From NCBI GenBank assembly GCA_017958545.1, contig JAGDCM010000108.1, positions 1 through 51,762 of the forward strand: DNA of 51,762 nt, given 5' to 3'. The position numbers and the translations under genes were made by a program. Of this stretch, positions 18,192-27,411 are shown piece by piece. Origin of the DNA: Bacteroidaceae bacterium (GTDB taxonomy: Bacteria > Bacteroidota > Bacteroidia > Bacteroidales > Bacteroidaceae). Each line of letters starts with the position of its first letter. The first letter of the stretch is position 1. The notes beneath the pieces are model-generated. The model did not search any database. It had not been told where the DNA came from and saw nothing but the letters and a program-made list of their open reading frames with translations.

Positions 18192-19541
18192 ATGAAGACA
18201 GATGATTTTTTCAGGGCATCGGGACGCATTCCCTCTTGGGCAGCAGCCGTCAGTATCTACGCCACAATAATATCCTCTGTGACGTATCTCTCCATTCCTG
18301 CAAAAGCATTTGCCAGTGATTGGACATATTATCCCATGCTCTTCACCATACCGTTCGTGATACCACTTGTGGTGCATCGCTACCTGCCATATTTTCACCA
18401 AAGCGGATGTGCGTCTGCCTACGAACTTCTCGAACGCCGCTTCTCACCACTTGTGCGAATGATGGCCTCTGCACTCTTCTGTCTGTATATGGTGGTGCGC
18501 ATCGCTCTCGTGCTCTATCTGCCGGCACTAGCCCTGAGTTGCGTGGGAGGATGGGACTTACACCTCAGTATTATCACTATCGCGATTATAACCATTGTTT
18601 ACAGCGCAATCGGTGGATTGAGGGCTGTGGTTTGGGGCGATGTCATTCAGGGCGGAATATTTATTGTCGGAGCCTTATTTTCTGTCATATATCTTATAGC
18701 GAACACACAGGGAGGTTTCTTAGGATTCGTTGATATGTCGCTGGCTGCGGACAAACTGCGTCTTGTGGATTGGGATATGACAGCCACGAAAGCCACATGG
18801 TGGGTGATTATCATCGGTGGGCTTGCATTCAACCTTATATCTTATACTAGCGACCAAACCATCATACAACGCTATATTTCCACCTGTGATGTAAAAGCCA
18901 GCAGTCACAGTCTGTGGATAAATGCGTGGCTGTATATCATTTCCTCCATTCTGTTCTATGCGATAGGCGCTGGTCTCTATACTTTCTATTCAACCCACCA
19001 TCTGCCACTGCTGGAAATCGATGCTGTATTTCCGTATTTCATTGTACACCAACTCCCCACCGGCATCAGCGTACTTTTGATGCTGGCTCTTGCAGCAGCT
19101 ACGATGAGTACGGTCTCTTCGTGTATCAACTCACTGGCAACTGCATTCAATGTGGACTTTGTCAAGCGTTTGCACCCATCAATATCTGATGACCGTCTGC
19201 TACTCTCAGCCCGTTTCACCAGTATCCTCGGAGGACTGTTGGGACTCATTGTAGCACTTATGATGAGCACGTGGCACATCACTTCCCTGCTCGACTATTT
19301 CAACACCACACTCGGGCTTCTCACCTCGGGACTCGGCAGTCTCTTTTTCATGGCCGTCTTCATGCCACGAATAAATGCGCGAGAAGCTATGACGGGATTT
19401 ATTGCCGGAGAAACTATCGTATTACTTGTGTGGCTTTTCACACCCCTAAGTTTCTTCCTCTACGGAGCAATCGGGCTCGGTGTCTGTATTTTTTCAGCAT
19501 ATATTTTAAACCTTATTTATTCCCGTCTGTCTAATTGGTAG
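18192..19541 (+). CDS. Sodium:solute symporter (SSS family), short N-terminus
   Basis: The 449-residue protein is highly hydrophobic, with about 12 membrane helices. It begins directly with the family's first core segment (DDFFRASGRIPSWAAAVSIYAT...TYLSIPAKAF). The SSS signature VYSAIGGLRAVVWGDVIQGG lies near residues 135-155, and the helix SCINSLATAFNVDF is also typical. SSS proteins couple Na+ entry to uptake of sugars, sialic acid or other solutes; the substrate cannot be told. Most relatives carry one more helix before the core. Here the upstream frame holds no start codon back to a TAA at 18123-18125, so that helix is missing. The gene is followed by the Spy-like gene after 23 bp. Confidence 0.88.
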   Translation: MKTDDFFRASGRIPSWAAAVSIYATIISSVTYLSIPAKAFASDWTYYPMLFTIPFVIPLVVHRYLPYFHQSGCASAYELLERRFSPLVRMMASALFCLYMVVRIALVLYLPALALSCVGGWDLHLSIITIAIITIVYSAIGGLRAVVWGDVIQGGIFIVGALFSVIYLIANTQGGFLGFVDMSLAADKLRLVDWDMTATKATWWVIIIGGLAFNLISYTSDQTIIQRYISTCDVKASSHSLWINAWLYIISSILFYAIGAGLYTFYSTHHLPLLEIDAVFPYFIVHQLPTGISVLLMLALAAATMSTVSSCINSLATAFNVDFVKRLHPSISDDRLLLSARFTSILGGLLGLIVALMMSTWHITSLLDYFNTTLGLLTSGLGSLFFMAVFMPRINAREAMTGFIAGETIVLLVWLFTPLSFFLYGAIGLGVCIFSAYILNLIYSRLSNW

Positions 19542-19564
19542 AATCCAATCAAACAAGCGCAATT

Positions 19565-19993
19565 ATGAAACATCTATTTATCTTACTTGCAGCACTAACT
19601 TTGAGTCTCTCTCTTAATGCCCAGAATCGTCCCCGCAGAGAATTTTCTCCTGAGGAAGTAGCAACGAAACAGGCGATGGAACTGCGCGAAAAGATAGAAA
19701 ACATCACCGATCAGCAATACGAACAGATTTACGCCATCTATCTTTGGCGTGCACAAGAGAGTAAGGCTGAACGCGACTCTATTATGGCTACTGCCAAAGA
19801 AGGAGAACGTCCCAGAATGGACAGGGAAAAGATGATGCAGCGAGAGAATGTTGTCACCGATGCCCTGAAACTCATTCTTGATGAAAAACAGTACGCTGCA
19901 TACGAGAAGATACAACAGGAGCGACGCCAGCATGCAAGACGTCCCAGAATACCACGTGTACAGGAAAGCCCTCAAGGAGGATTTGCAGAATAA
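19565..19993 (+). CDS. Small periplasmic Spy/CpxP-like protein (DUF4890-like)
   Basis: The 142-residue protein has a signal peptide (MKHLFILLAALTLSLSLNAQ) followed by a charged helical region with paired motifs: ATKQAMELREKIENITDQQYEQIYAIYL and VVTDALKLILDEKQYAAYEKIQQERR. This two-helix pattern with LT/LD-x2-Q-like turns is seen in Spy/CpxP-type periplasmic chaperones. ATG 19565 was chosen because it starts the signal peptide; the longer frame from 19535 adds ten non-signal residues and overlaps the transporter stop. The C-terminus is Arg/Pro-rich. A strong hairpin terminator follows after 42 bp. Any role in envelope stress is inference. Confidence 0.75.
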   Translation: MKHLFILLAALTLSLSLNAQNRPRREFSPEEVATKQAMELREKIENITDQQYEQIYAIYLWRAQESKAERDSIMATAKEGERPRMDREKMMQRENVVTDALKLILDEKQYAAYEKIQQERRQHARRPRIPRVQESPQGGFAE

Positions 19994-20035
19994 ACATACC
20001 CATATAACACACATTCTGATTAAGTCAGAAAAAAG

Positions 20036-20068
20036 AATTGCCCTTGCGAGATGCAAGGGCAATTTTCT
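20036..20068. terminator. Bidirectional hairpin terminator between the Spy-like gene and tRNA-His
   Basis: A perfect 12-bp stem (AATTGCCCTTGC at 20036-20047 with GCAAGGGCAATT at 20053-20064) closes a 5-nt loop. It is flanked by an A-run on the left and TTTTCTTT on the right. It can end transcription from 19993 on the plus strand and from tRNA-His on the minus strand. Confidence 0.88.
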
Positions 20069-20071
20069 TTG

Positions 20072-20146
20072 GGTGTCTAGTGGGACTCGAACCCACGACA
20101 TTCAGAACCACAATCTGACGCTCTAACCAACTGAACTATAGACACC
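20072..20146 (-). tRNA. tRNA-His (GTG anticodon)
   Basis: The minus strand folds as a full cloverleaf. The acceptor pairs GTGTCTA with TAGACAC, with an extra G(-1) opposite C73, the hallmark of tRNA-His. The D arm is GTTC...GAGC. The anticodon stem is TCAGA/TCTGA around loop TTGTGGT (anticodon GTG), and the T arm is GTGGG-TTCGAGT-CCCAC. The 3' CCA is not encoded. Confidence 0.97.
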
Positions 20147-20175
20147 ATGTTGGTGGTTCTTCCAAAAAACCGCCG

Positions 20176-20207
20176 CAAAGGTATGGCTTTTTCTTGATAC
20201 CACCAAA
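20176..20207 (-). promoter_or_regulatory. Promoter of tRNA-His: TTTG - 20 bp - TACCTTTG
   Basis: On the minus strand TTTG (20204-20207) is followed after exactly 20 bp by TACCTTTG (20176-20183), a perfect match to the Bacteroidetes -33/-7 arrangement. The box ends 29 bp before the tRNA. Confidence 0.85.
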
Positions 20208-20222
20208 TAAATCGTCACTTTT

Positions 20223-21101
20223 TTATGAATAAATCTGCTTTTTGCCCGCAGCAAGTGTATTGAGCATGAGCATGCAGATTGTCATCGGACCTACTCCACC
20301 GGGCACCGGTGTGATATAAGAGCACTTCGGAGCCACAGCGTCAAAATCCACATCGCCTTGCAGACGGAAGCCGTTCTTTCTGGTAGCGTCTGGAACGCGG
20401 GTGGTACCGACATCAATCACGACAGCACCTTCCTTCACCATGTCAGCGGTGACGAATGCGGGACGACCGATTGCTGCGATTACGATATCCGCCTGAGCAC
20501 ATTCCTCTTTGAGATTGGCAGAATGAGAATGCAATACTGTCACAGTGGAGTCACCGTATTGCTTCTGCATCATAAGCTGGGCCATCGGTTTGCCCACGAT
20601 GTTGGAGCGGCCGAGTACTGCCACCTTCTTGCCGCTCGTCGGGATATTGTAGCGCTGCAGCAGCGTTAGTATTCCCAACGGTGTGGCAGAAATGAAACAC
20701 GGCAATCCTATCGCCATACGACCCACGTTAACGGGATGAAATCCATCCACATCCTTACGATAGTCAATAGCTTCCGTCACTTTCTGCTCGGAAATGTGAT
20801 GAGGAAGAGGCAATTGCACGATAAAACCGTCAATATCATCATCCTCATTTAGTTGGCGTACAACATCCAAGAGAGCCTCCTCTGTGATATCATCCTCGTA
20901 GCGCAAAAGTGTGCTGCGGAAACCGCATGCCTCGCATGCCAACACCTTATTCTTCACATAGGTCTCGCTACCGCCATCGTGACCCACAAGTACTGCTGCC
21001 AGATGGGGGCGCTTGCCTCCTTTACTCACTATATCCTCCACTTCCGCCTTGATTTCTGCTTTTATCGCAGCGGCAGTAGCTTTTCCGTCAATCAGATTCA
21101 T
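20223..21101 (-). CDS. folD: Bifunctional methylene-THF dehydrogenase / methenyl-THF cyclohydrolase FolD
   Basis: FolD interconverts 5,10-methylene-, methenyl- and 10-formyl-tetrahydrofolate using NAD(P). The 292-residue length is typical. Visible motifs are SETYVKNK with catalytic Tyr48 and Lys52, [33 protein letters not shown] at the dinucleotide site and the C-terminal [11 protein letters not shown]. The protein is cytoplasmic. It starts 32 bp after the ffh stop on the same strand and probably belongs to the CotH-ffh-folD unit. Confidence 0.97.
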   Translation of the reverse strand: MNLIDGKATAAAIKAEIKAEVEDIVSKGGKRPHLAAVLVGHDGGSETYVKNKVLACEACGFRSTLLRYEDDITEEALLDVVRQLNEDDDIDGFIVQLPLPHHISEQKVTEAIDYRKDVDGFHPVNVGRMAIGLPCFISATPLGILTLLQRYNIPTSGKKVAVLGRSNIVGKPMAQLMMQKQYGDSTVTVLHSHSANLKEECAQADIVIAAIGRPAFVTADMVKEGAVVIDVGTTRVPDATRKNGFRLQGDVDFDAVAPKCSYITPVPGGVGPMTICMLMLNTLAAGKKQIYS

Positions 21102-21111
21102 TTATATCTTT

Positions 21112-21139
21112 ACTCTAAACTAATAACTCTAAACTAAAA
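21112..21139 (-). repeat. Heptad tandem repeat spanning the ffh stop codon
   Basis: On the plus strand four 7-bp units are read: actctaa, actaata, actctaa, actaaaa. The array fills most of the ffh-folD spacer and includes the ffh stop codon (21134-21136). It shows the same 7-bp periodicity as five other loci in the window. Confidence 0.7.
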
Positions 21140-22480
21140 TCCAGGACGACCCTTCATTGCGCGTGCCATCTGTGCCATTGCTGCCGGATTGGTGGCCATC
21201 TTCATCACCTTACGGGTCTGGTCGAACTGCTTAATAAGCCTGTTCACCTCCTCCAGTTTCGTGCCGGAACCCTTGGCAATACGCATCTTACGGGAAGTGT
21301 TGAGACACTCCGGATGCTGCCTCTCCTTCGGTGTCATCGACTGAATGATTGCCTCTATACTCTTGAAAGCATTGTCATCTATGTCTACATCCTTAAGAGC
21401 TTTGCCCACACCTGGAATCATGGAAGCGAGATCCTTGATATTACCCATTTTCTTGATGGTCTGTATCTGCTTGTAGAAGTCGTCGAAGTCAAACTTATTC
21501 TTCTTGATGCGCTCCTCCAGACGACGTGCTTCCTTCTCATCAAACTGCTCCTGAGCCCTCTCTACGAGCGACACCACATCGCCCATTCCCAGAATGCGGT
21601 CTGCCATACGATTGGGATAGAAGACATCGATAGCCTCCATCTTCTCTCCCGTACCGATGAACTTGATGGGTTTGTCCACTACCGTGCGGATAGAGAGAGC
21701 CGCACCGCCGCGTGTGTCGCCGTCGAGCTTGGTGAGAATCACGCCCGTATAGTTGAGACGCTCGTTGAATTCCTTCGCCGTGTTGACAGCATCCTGACCC
21801 GTCATCGCATCCACCACGAAGAGTATCTCGTGAGGTTGCACAGCATCGCGGATGTCCTGTATCTGCTGCATGAGTTCCTCATCAACTGCCAGACGACCGG
21901 CAGTATCAATGATGACTACATCGTAAGCCTTCGCCTTTGCTTCCTGAATGGCGTTAAGAGCTACAGCAACGGGATCTGTTGCTCCCTCCTCCATATATAC
22001 GGGAATGTCGATTTGCTCGCCCAACACTCTCAACTGCTCCATTGCCGCAGGACGGAATGTATCACAGGCAGCAAGCAGGGGTCGCTTGCTACGCTTGTCG
22101 CGAAGCATCTTCGCCAGTTTTCCGGAGAATGTAGTCTTACCGGAACCGTTGAGACCTGCCATCAGAATGACGGAGGGCTGCCCCACACGTCCCGGGAGGA
22201 TGAGATCCGACTGCTCGCCACCCATCAGGAGAGCCAGTTCGTCGTGCACAATCTTCACGAGCAACTGGTGCGGCTTGACGGCTGTAAGCACGTTCTGTCC
22301 CAGAGCCTTCTGCTTCACCTGGTCGGTGAAGGTCTTTGCCACTTTGTAGTTGACATCGGCATCGAGGAGCGCACGACGCACATCCTTCAATGTCTCCGCG
22401 ACATTGATTTCGGTGATTTTTCCTTCACCTTTTAATATCTTCCATGAGCGCTCAAGACGCTCGCTAAGATTTTCAAACAT
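21134..22480 (-). CDS. ffh: Signal recognition particle protein Ffh
   Basis: Ffh is the SRP54 GTPase that binds SRP RNA and the signal sequences of nascent membrane proteins. The 448-residue protein has the N-domain (about 1-90), the GTPase G-domain with GLNGSGKTTFSGKL, DTFRPAAMEQL, DTAGR and TKLDGDTRGG, and a C-terminal Met-rich M-domain (MGNIKDLASMIPG, then SRKMRIAKGSGT). It ends in KMATNPAAMAQMARAMKGRPGF. It lies 39 bp downstream of the CotH gene and 32 bp upstream of folD on the same strand. Confidence 0.97.
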   Translation of the reverse strand: MFENLSERLERSWKILKGEGKITEINVAETLKDVRRALLDADVNYKVAKTFTDQVKQKALGQNVLTAVKPHQLLVKIVHDELALLMGGEQSDLILPGRVGQPSVILMAGLNGSGKTTFSGKLAKMLRDKRSKRPLLAACDTFRPAAMEQLRVLGEQIDIPVYMEEGATDPVAVALNAIQEAKAKAYDVVIIDTAGRLAVDEELMQQIQDIRDAVQPHEILFVVDAMTGQDAVNTAKEFNERLNYTGVILTKLDGDTRGGAALSIRTVVDKPIKFIGTGEKMEAIDVFYPNRMADRILGMGDVVSLVERAQEQFDEKEARRLEERIKKNKFDFDDFYKQIQTIKKMGNIKDLASMIPGVGKALKDVDIDDNAFKSIEAIIQSMTPKERQHPECLNTSRKMRIAKGSGTKLEEVNRLIKQFDQTRKVMKMATNPAAMAQMARAMKGRPGF

Positions 22481-22519
22481 TTACCTTATTTTCTTAACAA
22501 ACTATACTATTAATACCTT

Positions 22520-25500
22520 TTACTTCAGGAACTTCGTACCGCAATCCTCTCCGTCGGCTGTTGCACGGGCAACGTAGAGACCGGAGTCAAGTCCGCTGAC
22601 ATTGACAACTGCACGTCCGCCACTCACACGCACATCGGTACGGCTGAGGAGAGCACCGCTCATATTGTAGATGCTTACGCTAACCTCATCAGCATCCTCG
22701 CTGCTGATATAGAGGTTGCCGCCATAGTAGCGGATGCTCAAACTACCCTCACGATTGGCCATAACAGCGCTGGGAGAAGAGATGCTCGTGGGATTGTACT
22801 CCTGAGCATACATCGTCAGCACATTCTGCTTGTCGATAGTGGGCAGCGTCATAAGATAGCACTCATTGGAGGCGTCCGGGAACCGACCCACCGTCTGGTC
22901 GCCGTTCATCACGCAGTATGAGATAGAGTCTACCCACTCGTACTTGTTGGTTGCCGTGTTGAACTTACCGATAGCCACATAGCGCTCCTCCTCTTCCGCA
23001 TTGGAGAGTTTGAAGTTGGAATGGAGCTGCGTATTGTCTGCCGTCACCTTCTTGTAACGGTCGCCGCACCATATAATCTTATATCCGTGAGCAGGAATGA
23101 TTGTTGAAGCCTTCGAGAGTACTGTAGGATCGCTCTTCGTGGCAGCCGTAATTTCCCACTTAGCGGGATTGTCGCGACGGTCGGTCAGACAGAGTCCCTT
23201 GAGGTCGATAGGCTCGTCGGTGGTGTTGTAGAGCTCAATCCAGTCGTCCTTCTTGTAGAAGTCGTTGATGTAGACGCTGTTGCCGGCACTTATCTCGTTG
23301 ATGACAATAGGTGTTGTGGCGACACCCGCCTCTCTCTTCTCAGCCTCGGTCATGGGTTCCCACATAGCCGTCAGGTTGTAGTTTTCATCGGCTTCGAGTT
23401 CGAGTTCAGGCTCCGTACCTACTATTGTACCACCACCGCCTGCGCTTCCGTAATCAACGCTGAGCGATGCGTCGAAGTACATATCGCTGGACGTAGCACT
23501 CTGATTGTGCACCTCGATAGCTATCACATTCTCTCCGCTCTTGAAGTAGGAAGCCGGAATTTCCAGATAGTCCGTATCATAGGGGTCAGAACCGTAGGCA
23601 GATGCATAGACATTGTATCCGGCACCACTGGGAAGACGCTTGGTGGCTACCTCCTGACCGTTTACATGGATAATGTATCCGTCGTCGAAGTTGATTTCCA
23701 ACCTAAATGCATCGTCAGAAGCTGGCTTGGAAGCAAGGTTGAATGTCTTGCGGAAGTAATATGTCGGACGCTTGTTGCCGGCAGGTCCTCCGTCGATGGT
23801 CGTCACAATGACTGCACCGTCGTCACGGGTGTGGAAACCGAAGAGTCCGTTGCCCATACTCCAACTGACCTGATTACCGGTGGTCTTCCAGTCGGTCGAT
23901 GTGAGATCGCCCTGATCGTAGTACTGCCATGTGGAGTTCATCGGGAAGAGCGTCTGCGAAGTGGGAGAAGAATTTGTATCCATCCATCCCACGAACTTAT
24001 ATCCGCCAGGAGCCGAAGCCTTCAGAGTGACAGGATAATAGAGACGACCGGAGAACTTACCCGTTGGCACAGGCATATCGTTCACCTTAAGCTGTGCGGA
24101 TTCCAGATTGCTCCTGACGGATGCCGTCAAACGATTCGATGCTGACACTGACAGATAGTTCGCCATATAGTTGACCTGAGTCGTCTGCATCGCGCTTGTG
24201 ATATTGTTCGTCAAGATGGCAGCATGATCGTTGACATAGCCCTGACTGTTCTCCCAACTCATGTAGTAGTACATCTTCTGGCGTATCTCCTCCACAATCT
24301 CAGCGCAGCGCTCGGGCTCGAATACACTGCCTGCGATGACACAATAGGCATCGATGAATCTCTTCTTGAACTCATCGTTCTGCAGCATATTGAGGAAGAT
24401 GGTCACCATCTCCACCTCTTCCGTGATGCGATAGGAAGAGCCGTCTTCATTATAGATGGGGTAGAACGTATAGTAGTACTGGTTAGCAAAGTCGGAGAAT
24501 GGATTGAAGGAGCGATCAAAGCAGTTGTCGAGGTCAAATATTACAAAGTGGAACTTACCACTGTCGCTCTTGTCGCGGAAGGCCTTCAGGTTGTTGTGAG
24601 GCCAGTCCCAGTTGTTCATATAGAGCTGTACGGCAAAGTAGTTGATAAACTCATCAATGTCCACCAGTTCCTTGATACGATTCCAACTGCTTTCATCGTC
24701 TGCCGTTTTGGCTTCCTCGTACCATTCCTCGAATGCCACGCGGTCACCCCTTGTCTGCACGTAGCCGGAATCCACACTCATCTCAAATGCATCCTGCAGA
24801 TCGGTATCAAGGCCGTAGTTGGAATATCCGTACTCTTTGTTGGTCACCTCACGGATATTCATCGTGCCTTTGAACTGTCCGTTTAGGAAAACGTGAGCCA
24901 ACGACGTCTCCTGAGCATCGATATAGAGGCCGGAACGGATGAGTATCTGCTGCAGCATATTGTCCTTGCAACGGCTCTTGTTGTATGTGTCGTTACCGCC
25001 GTTGCGCAGCATCAACTGCTTGTACTTGTTGTATGGCTTAGCGTCAAACCAAACATGCGAGAGTTCGTTGATACCGTATATCTTGGTGGCTTTCAATTTG
25101 AACGACATAAGATTACTGTATGTCATACCCCACATTCGGCTCCAGCCTCCGGAGATGGACATATCCACTTCCTGCGAGAAGTTGATATCCTTGTTCTCAT
25201 CAATATACTCAAAATTAACGGGACGGTCCCAATCCATATTCCAGTTGGCCTTGCCCGTACCGGTCACACCGTTACCGCTGCGTCCGTTGGTGCCGCGAGT
25301 GTAGATACCGATAGTGTTGTCGTAGAGGTTGTCGGGGTCTGTGTTCACAATAACACAAGGTTGATCATATTCCCTATCCTTGAATATCCAGCTACGTGTC
25401 ACCACTTCGGAGGGAATCATGCCGTCCTTGAACACGCGGAAGCGATAGATTGCCGTTCCGGTTACGGTTTCCGACATACCGCCGCCAGTGCTCTGCACGC

Positions 25501-27250
25501 CGTTCGTCAGCGTGGGAGTGCTGCCATCGGTGGTGTAGACGAGAGTTGCATTAGAGGGATACGACACAGTGAACGTGAATGGCGATGTGAAGAGTGCCGA
25601 TGCATAGTCCACCGTGGGAGCAGATATCTGCATGGTCACAAAGGCACTCGTGGTGTTCGTGGCCTCGGGAGTAGGCTGCGCCGTGATGGCAAAAGCACCC
25701 GTACCGTTCGTCTGGCGGGCATAGGATGTGCGTCCCGTCATTGCGGGATAGGTCTGCTGCGCGAGCAGTTCACCGTTCTTGCTCTTGATGGCAACAGTGC
25801 CACCGTCGGCATCCAGTTTCCAATTCACCTGCTTGTAGGCAAGTTTGCCATACTGACCGTCGTAGTGGTCGAACCATACATTCTTGTAACCCTTTGCAGG
25901 AATTGCTCCAAAGTCGTCAGGCAACTGTACTTCGTAGCCTCTCACGGGGTCGCAGATGTAAACCTGATCCAAATCCACTGCGGAATTCGTGGGATTGTAG
26001 AGCTCCACCCATCCTCCATAGTTGAACGACGGGTCAATGTACATATCAACATTGCGTGTCTGTATCTCGTTGATGAAGAGATTGCTCGTAGTGGGAGGAT
26101 TTGAAGTCACAGTCAACTGGCACACAGACTGCTTCCCGCTGCCGTCAGTGCTTGCTGCCGTGATGGTACAGTTGCCATTGTCTACAGCAGTCACGAGACC
26201 ATTCTCATCCACTGTGGCAACACTCGTATTGCTGCTCGTCCACTGAATAGTCTTGATGGTAGCATTCGAGGGCGACACTGTTGCATTCAACTGGAATGTT
26301 GCGCCCTTGTCCATCTGCATGCTGGACTTGTTGAGCGTGATGCCTGTCACATCTGTCTGCCAAACAGTCACCTGCACATTCTTATACACTCCGCTACCGT
26401 CCTTTGCTGTACATCTCAGAGTCACAGTACCGGGAGCCACACCATAGAAATATCCAGGATAGTCTTTGTCTACATACAGGATATCCTCGTCGCTACTCTC
26501 CCATCCTACAACTTTGATGGTGGCATTATCTGGAAGCACCGTCGGCACCACATTGAGCCTTTTCGTGCGCTCAATGGTGTATCTCGTCTTGTCGAAGGAT
26601 ATTGATGTCACGGGGGTCAAAGTACCGTAATACTCCAGTTTCCAATTACTCCAAATGGTCCAGTTCCTATCTGCCCGATAATCACATTCTACACCAATAT
26701 CAACTGTGCCGTCCGTCACTTCGAATTCCAACTGATTGAGATACATATTCTGCGAGAATCGAGCGCTGGCGCCTGCCATACTGTTGGGGTAATAACGATA
26801 ATTCCAGTCGACGCGCAACTGACTATCTCCGTTGTAGCGCGTTGTGGTATATTCGCTGTAAACGCTCTTCAACTTCTTCTGCTGACCACCAGCATATATA
26901 TATGCATCAACCTGAGCCGTAGATTCATCATAGTTAGCAGCCTCATAGCTATCAAAATCACCAGGACGATAGTAGCCGTTCAATGACAGGCGATATTGGC
27001 CGTTGGGAAGCCCGCTGAGCTGCTGTCCCAGTCGGAAGTAAGCATACCACATCTCTGCCGCATTGTTGTTGATATTGTAGTTACCGTAATAGTATTCCAC
27101 ATTCCAACCGTTGTAGCTGTTTGTCTCGTAACGGGGATTAATCACATAGGCGTCTGTGACATCTATCCACTCGGCCGCGTTTACGCGCGCGCCAAAAAAA
27201 ATACAAAAAAAGACAGCCGCAATGGTTGCCAACTTCCAAGTGTGTTTCAT
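22520..27250 (-). CDS. Secreted CotH-type kinase with lamin-tail and Ig-like domains and a T9SS C-terminal domain
   Basis: The 1576-residue protein has a signal peptide (1-25). An N-terminal galactose-binding-like domain spans about 27-210. Two bacterial Ig-like (Big_2) domains (about 212-297 and 299-383) follow. A lamin-tail domain lies at about 388-510 (FINEIQTRN, WVELYNPT) and a chitobiase-type beta domain at about 540-620 (LVYTTDGSTPT). The CotH kinase domain covers about 630-1010, with LMLRNGGNDTYNKSR (746-760), NNWDWPHNNLKAFRD (879-893) and the metal-binding VIFDLDNCFD (903-912). Later come a repeat-like beta domain, a second lamin-tail domain (INEISAGN, WIELYNTTDEP) and a canonical type IX secretion sorting domain (VSIYNMSGALLSRTDV...SGLYVARA). 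CotH of Bacillus spores is a secreted protein kinase; the target here is unknown. The product is probably surface-attached. The gene starts 72 bp after tRNA-fMet with no separate promoter seen. Confidence 0.9.
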   Translation of the reverse strand: MKHTWKLATIAAVFFCIFFGARVNAAEWIDVTDAYVINPRYETNSYNGWNVEYYYGNYNINNNAAEMWYAYFRLGQQLSGLPNGQYRLSLNGYYRPGDFDSYEAANYDESTAQVDAYIYAGGQQKKLKSVYSEYTTTRYNGDSQLRVDWNYRYYPNSMAGASARFSQNMYLNQLEFEVTDGTVDIGVECDYRADRNWTIWSNWKLEYYGTLTPVTSISFDKTRYTIERTKRLNVVPTVLPDNATIKVVGWESSDEDILYVDKDYPGYFYGVAPGTVTLRCTAKDGSGVYKNVQVTVWQTDVTGITLNKSSMQMDKGATFQLNATVSPSNATIKTIQWTSSNTSVATVDENGLVTAVDNGNCTITAASTDGSGKQSVCQLTVTSNPPTTSNLFINEIQTRNVDMYIDPSFNYGGWVELYNPTNSAVDLDQVYICDPVRGYEVQLPDDFGAIPAKGYKNVWFDHYDGQYGKLAYKQVNWKLDADGGTVAIKSKNGELLAQQTYPAMTGRTSYARQTNGTGAFAITAQPTPEATNTTSAFVTMQISAPTVDYASALFTSPFTFTVSYPSNATLVYTTDGSTPTLTNGVQSTGGGMSETVTGTAIYRFRVFKDGMIPSEVVTRSWIFKDREYDQPCVIVNTDPDNLYDNTIGIYTRGTNGRSGNGVTGTGKANWNMDWDRPVNFEYIDENKDINFSQEVDMSISGGWSRMWGMTYSNLMSFKLKATKIYGINELSHVWFDAKPYNKYKQLMLRNGGNDTYNKSRCKDNMLQQILIRSGLYIDAQETSLAHVFLNGQFKGTMNIREVTNKEYGYSNYGLDTDLQDAFEMSVDSGYVQTRGDRVAFEEWYEEAKTADDESSWNRIKELVDIDEFINYFAVQLYMNNWDWPHNNLKAFRDKSDSGKFHFVIFDLDNCFDRSFNPFSDFANQYYYTFYPIYNEDGSSYRITEEVEMVTIFLNMLQNDEFKKRFIDAYCVIAGSVFEPERCAEIVEEIRQKMYYYMSWENSQGYVNDHAAILTNNITSAMQTTQVNYMANYLSVSASNRLTASVRSNLESAQLKVNDMPVPTGKFSGRLYYPVTLKASAPGGYKFVGWMDTNSSPTSQTLFPMNSTWQYYDQGDLTSTDWKTTGNQVSWSMGNGLFGFHTRDDGAVIVTTIDGGPAGNKRPTYYFRKTFNLASKPASDDAFRLEINFDDGYIIHVNGQEVATKRLPSGAGYNVYASAYGSDPYDTDYLEIPASYFKSGENVIAIEVHNQSATSSDMYFDASLSVDYGSAGGGGTIVGTEPELELEADENYNLTAMWEPMTEAEKREAGVATTPIVINEISAGNSVYINDFYKKDDWIELYNTTDEPIDLKGLCLTDRRDNPAKWEITAATKSDPTVLSKASTIIPAHGYKIIWCGDRYKKVTADNTQLHSNFKLSNAEEEERYVAIGKFNTATNKYEWVDSISYCVMNGDQTVGRFPDASNECYLMTLPTIDKQNVLTMYAQEYNPTSISSPSAVMANREGSLSIRYYGGNLYISSEDADEVSVSIYNMSGALLSRTDVRVSGGRAVVNVSGLDSGLYVARATADGEDCGTKFLK

Positions 27251-27322
27251 ATTATTAGTGCATTATTTGTTTCATATTCTCACCCACCTTGAGCTCACTC
27301 TCTGCTCTCAGCTTCGTGAATG

Positions 27323-27395
27323 TTGCGGGGGTCCGACTCGAACGGGCGACCTCCAGGTTATGAGCCTGGCGAGCTACCAACTGCTCCACCCCGCG
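27323..27395 (-). tRNA. Initiator tRNA-fMet (CAT anticodon)
   Basis: The minus strand gives a 73-nt cloverleaf: acceptor CGCGGGG/CCCCGCA with the C1-A72 mismatch of initiators, D stem GAGC/GCTC with the initiator-type A11-T24 pair, loop CTCATAA, discriminator A and no encoded CCA. The anticodon stem is CCAGG/CCTGG, so pair 29-41 is A-T, whereas the classic initiator signature has three G-C pairs. The T stem GCCCG/CGGAC has a C50-A64 mismatch. Confidence 0.93.
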
Positions 27396-27411
27396 GTCTC
27401 AAAAGCGGGTG

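Noticed and set aside
21314..22435. 373-residue plus-strand frame opposite ffh
   Set aside because: ffh is unambiguous on the other strand; this is a shadow frame.
24893..26104. 403-residue plus-strand frame opposite the CotH gene
   Set aside because: It is antisense to lamin-tail and CotH motifs, with no recognisable domain, signal or promoter.
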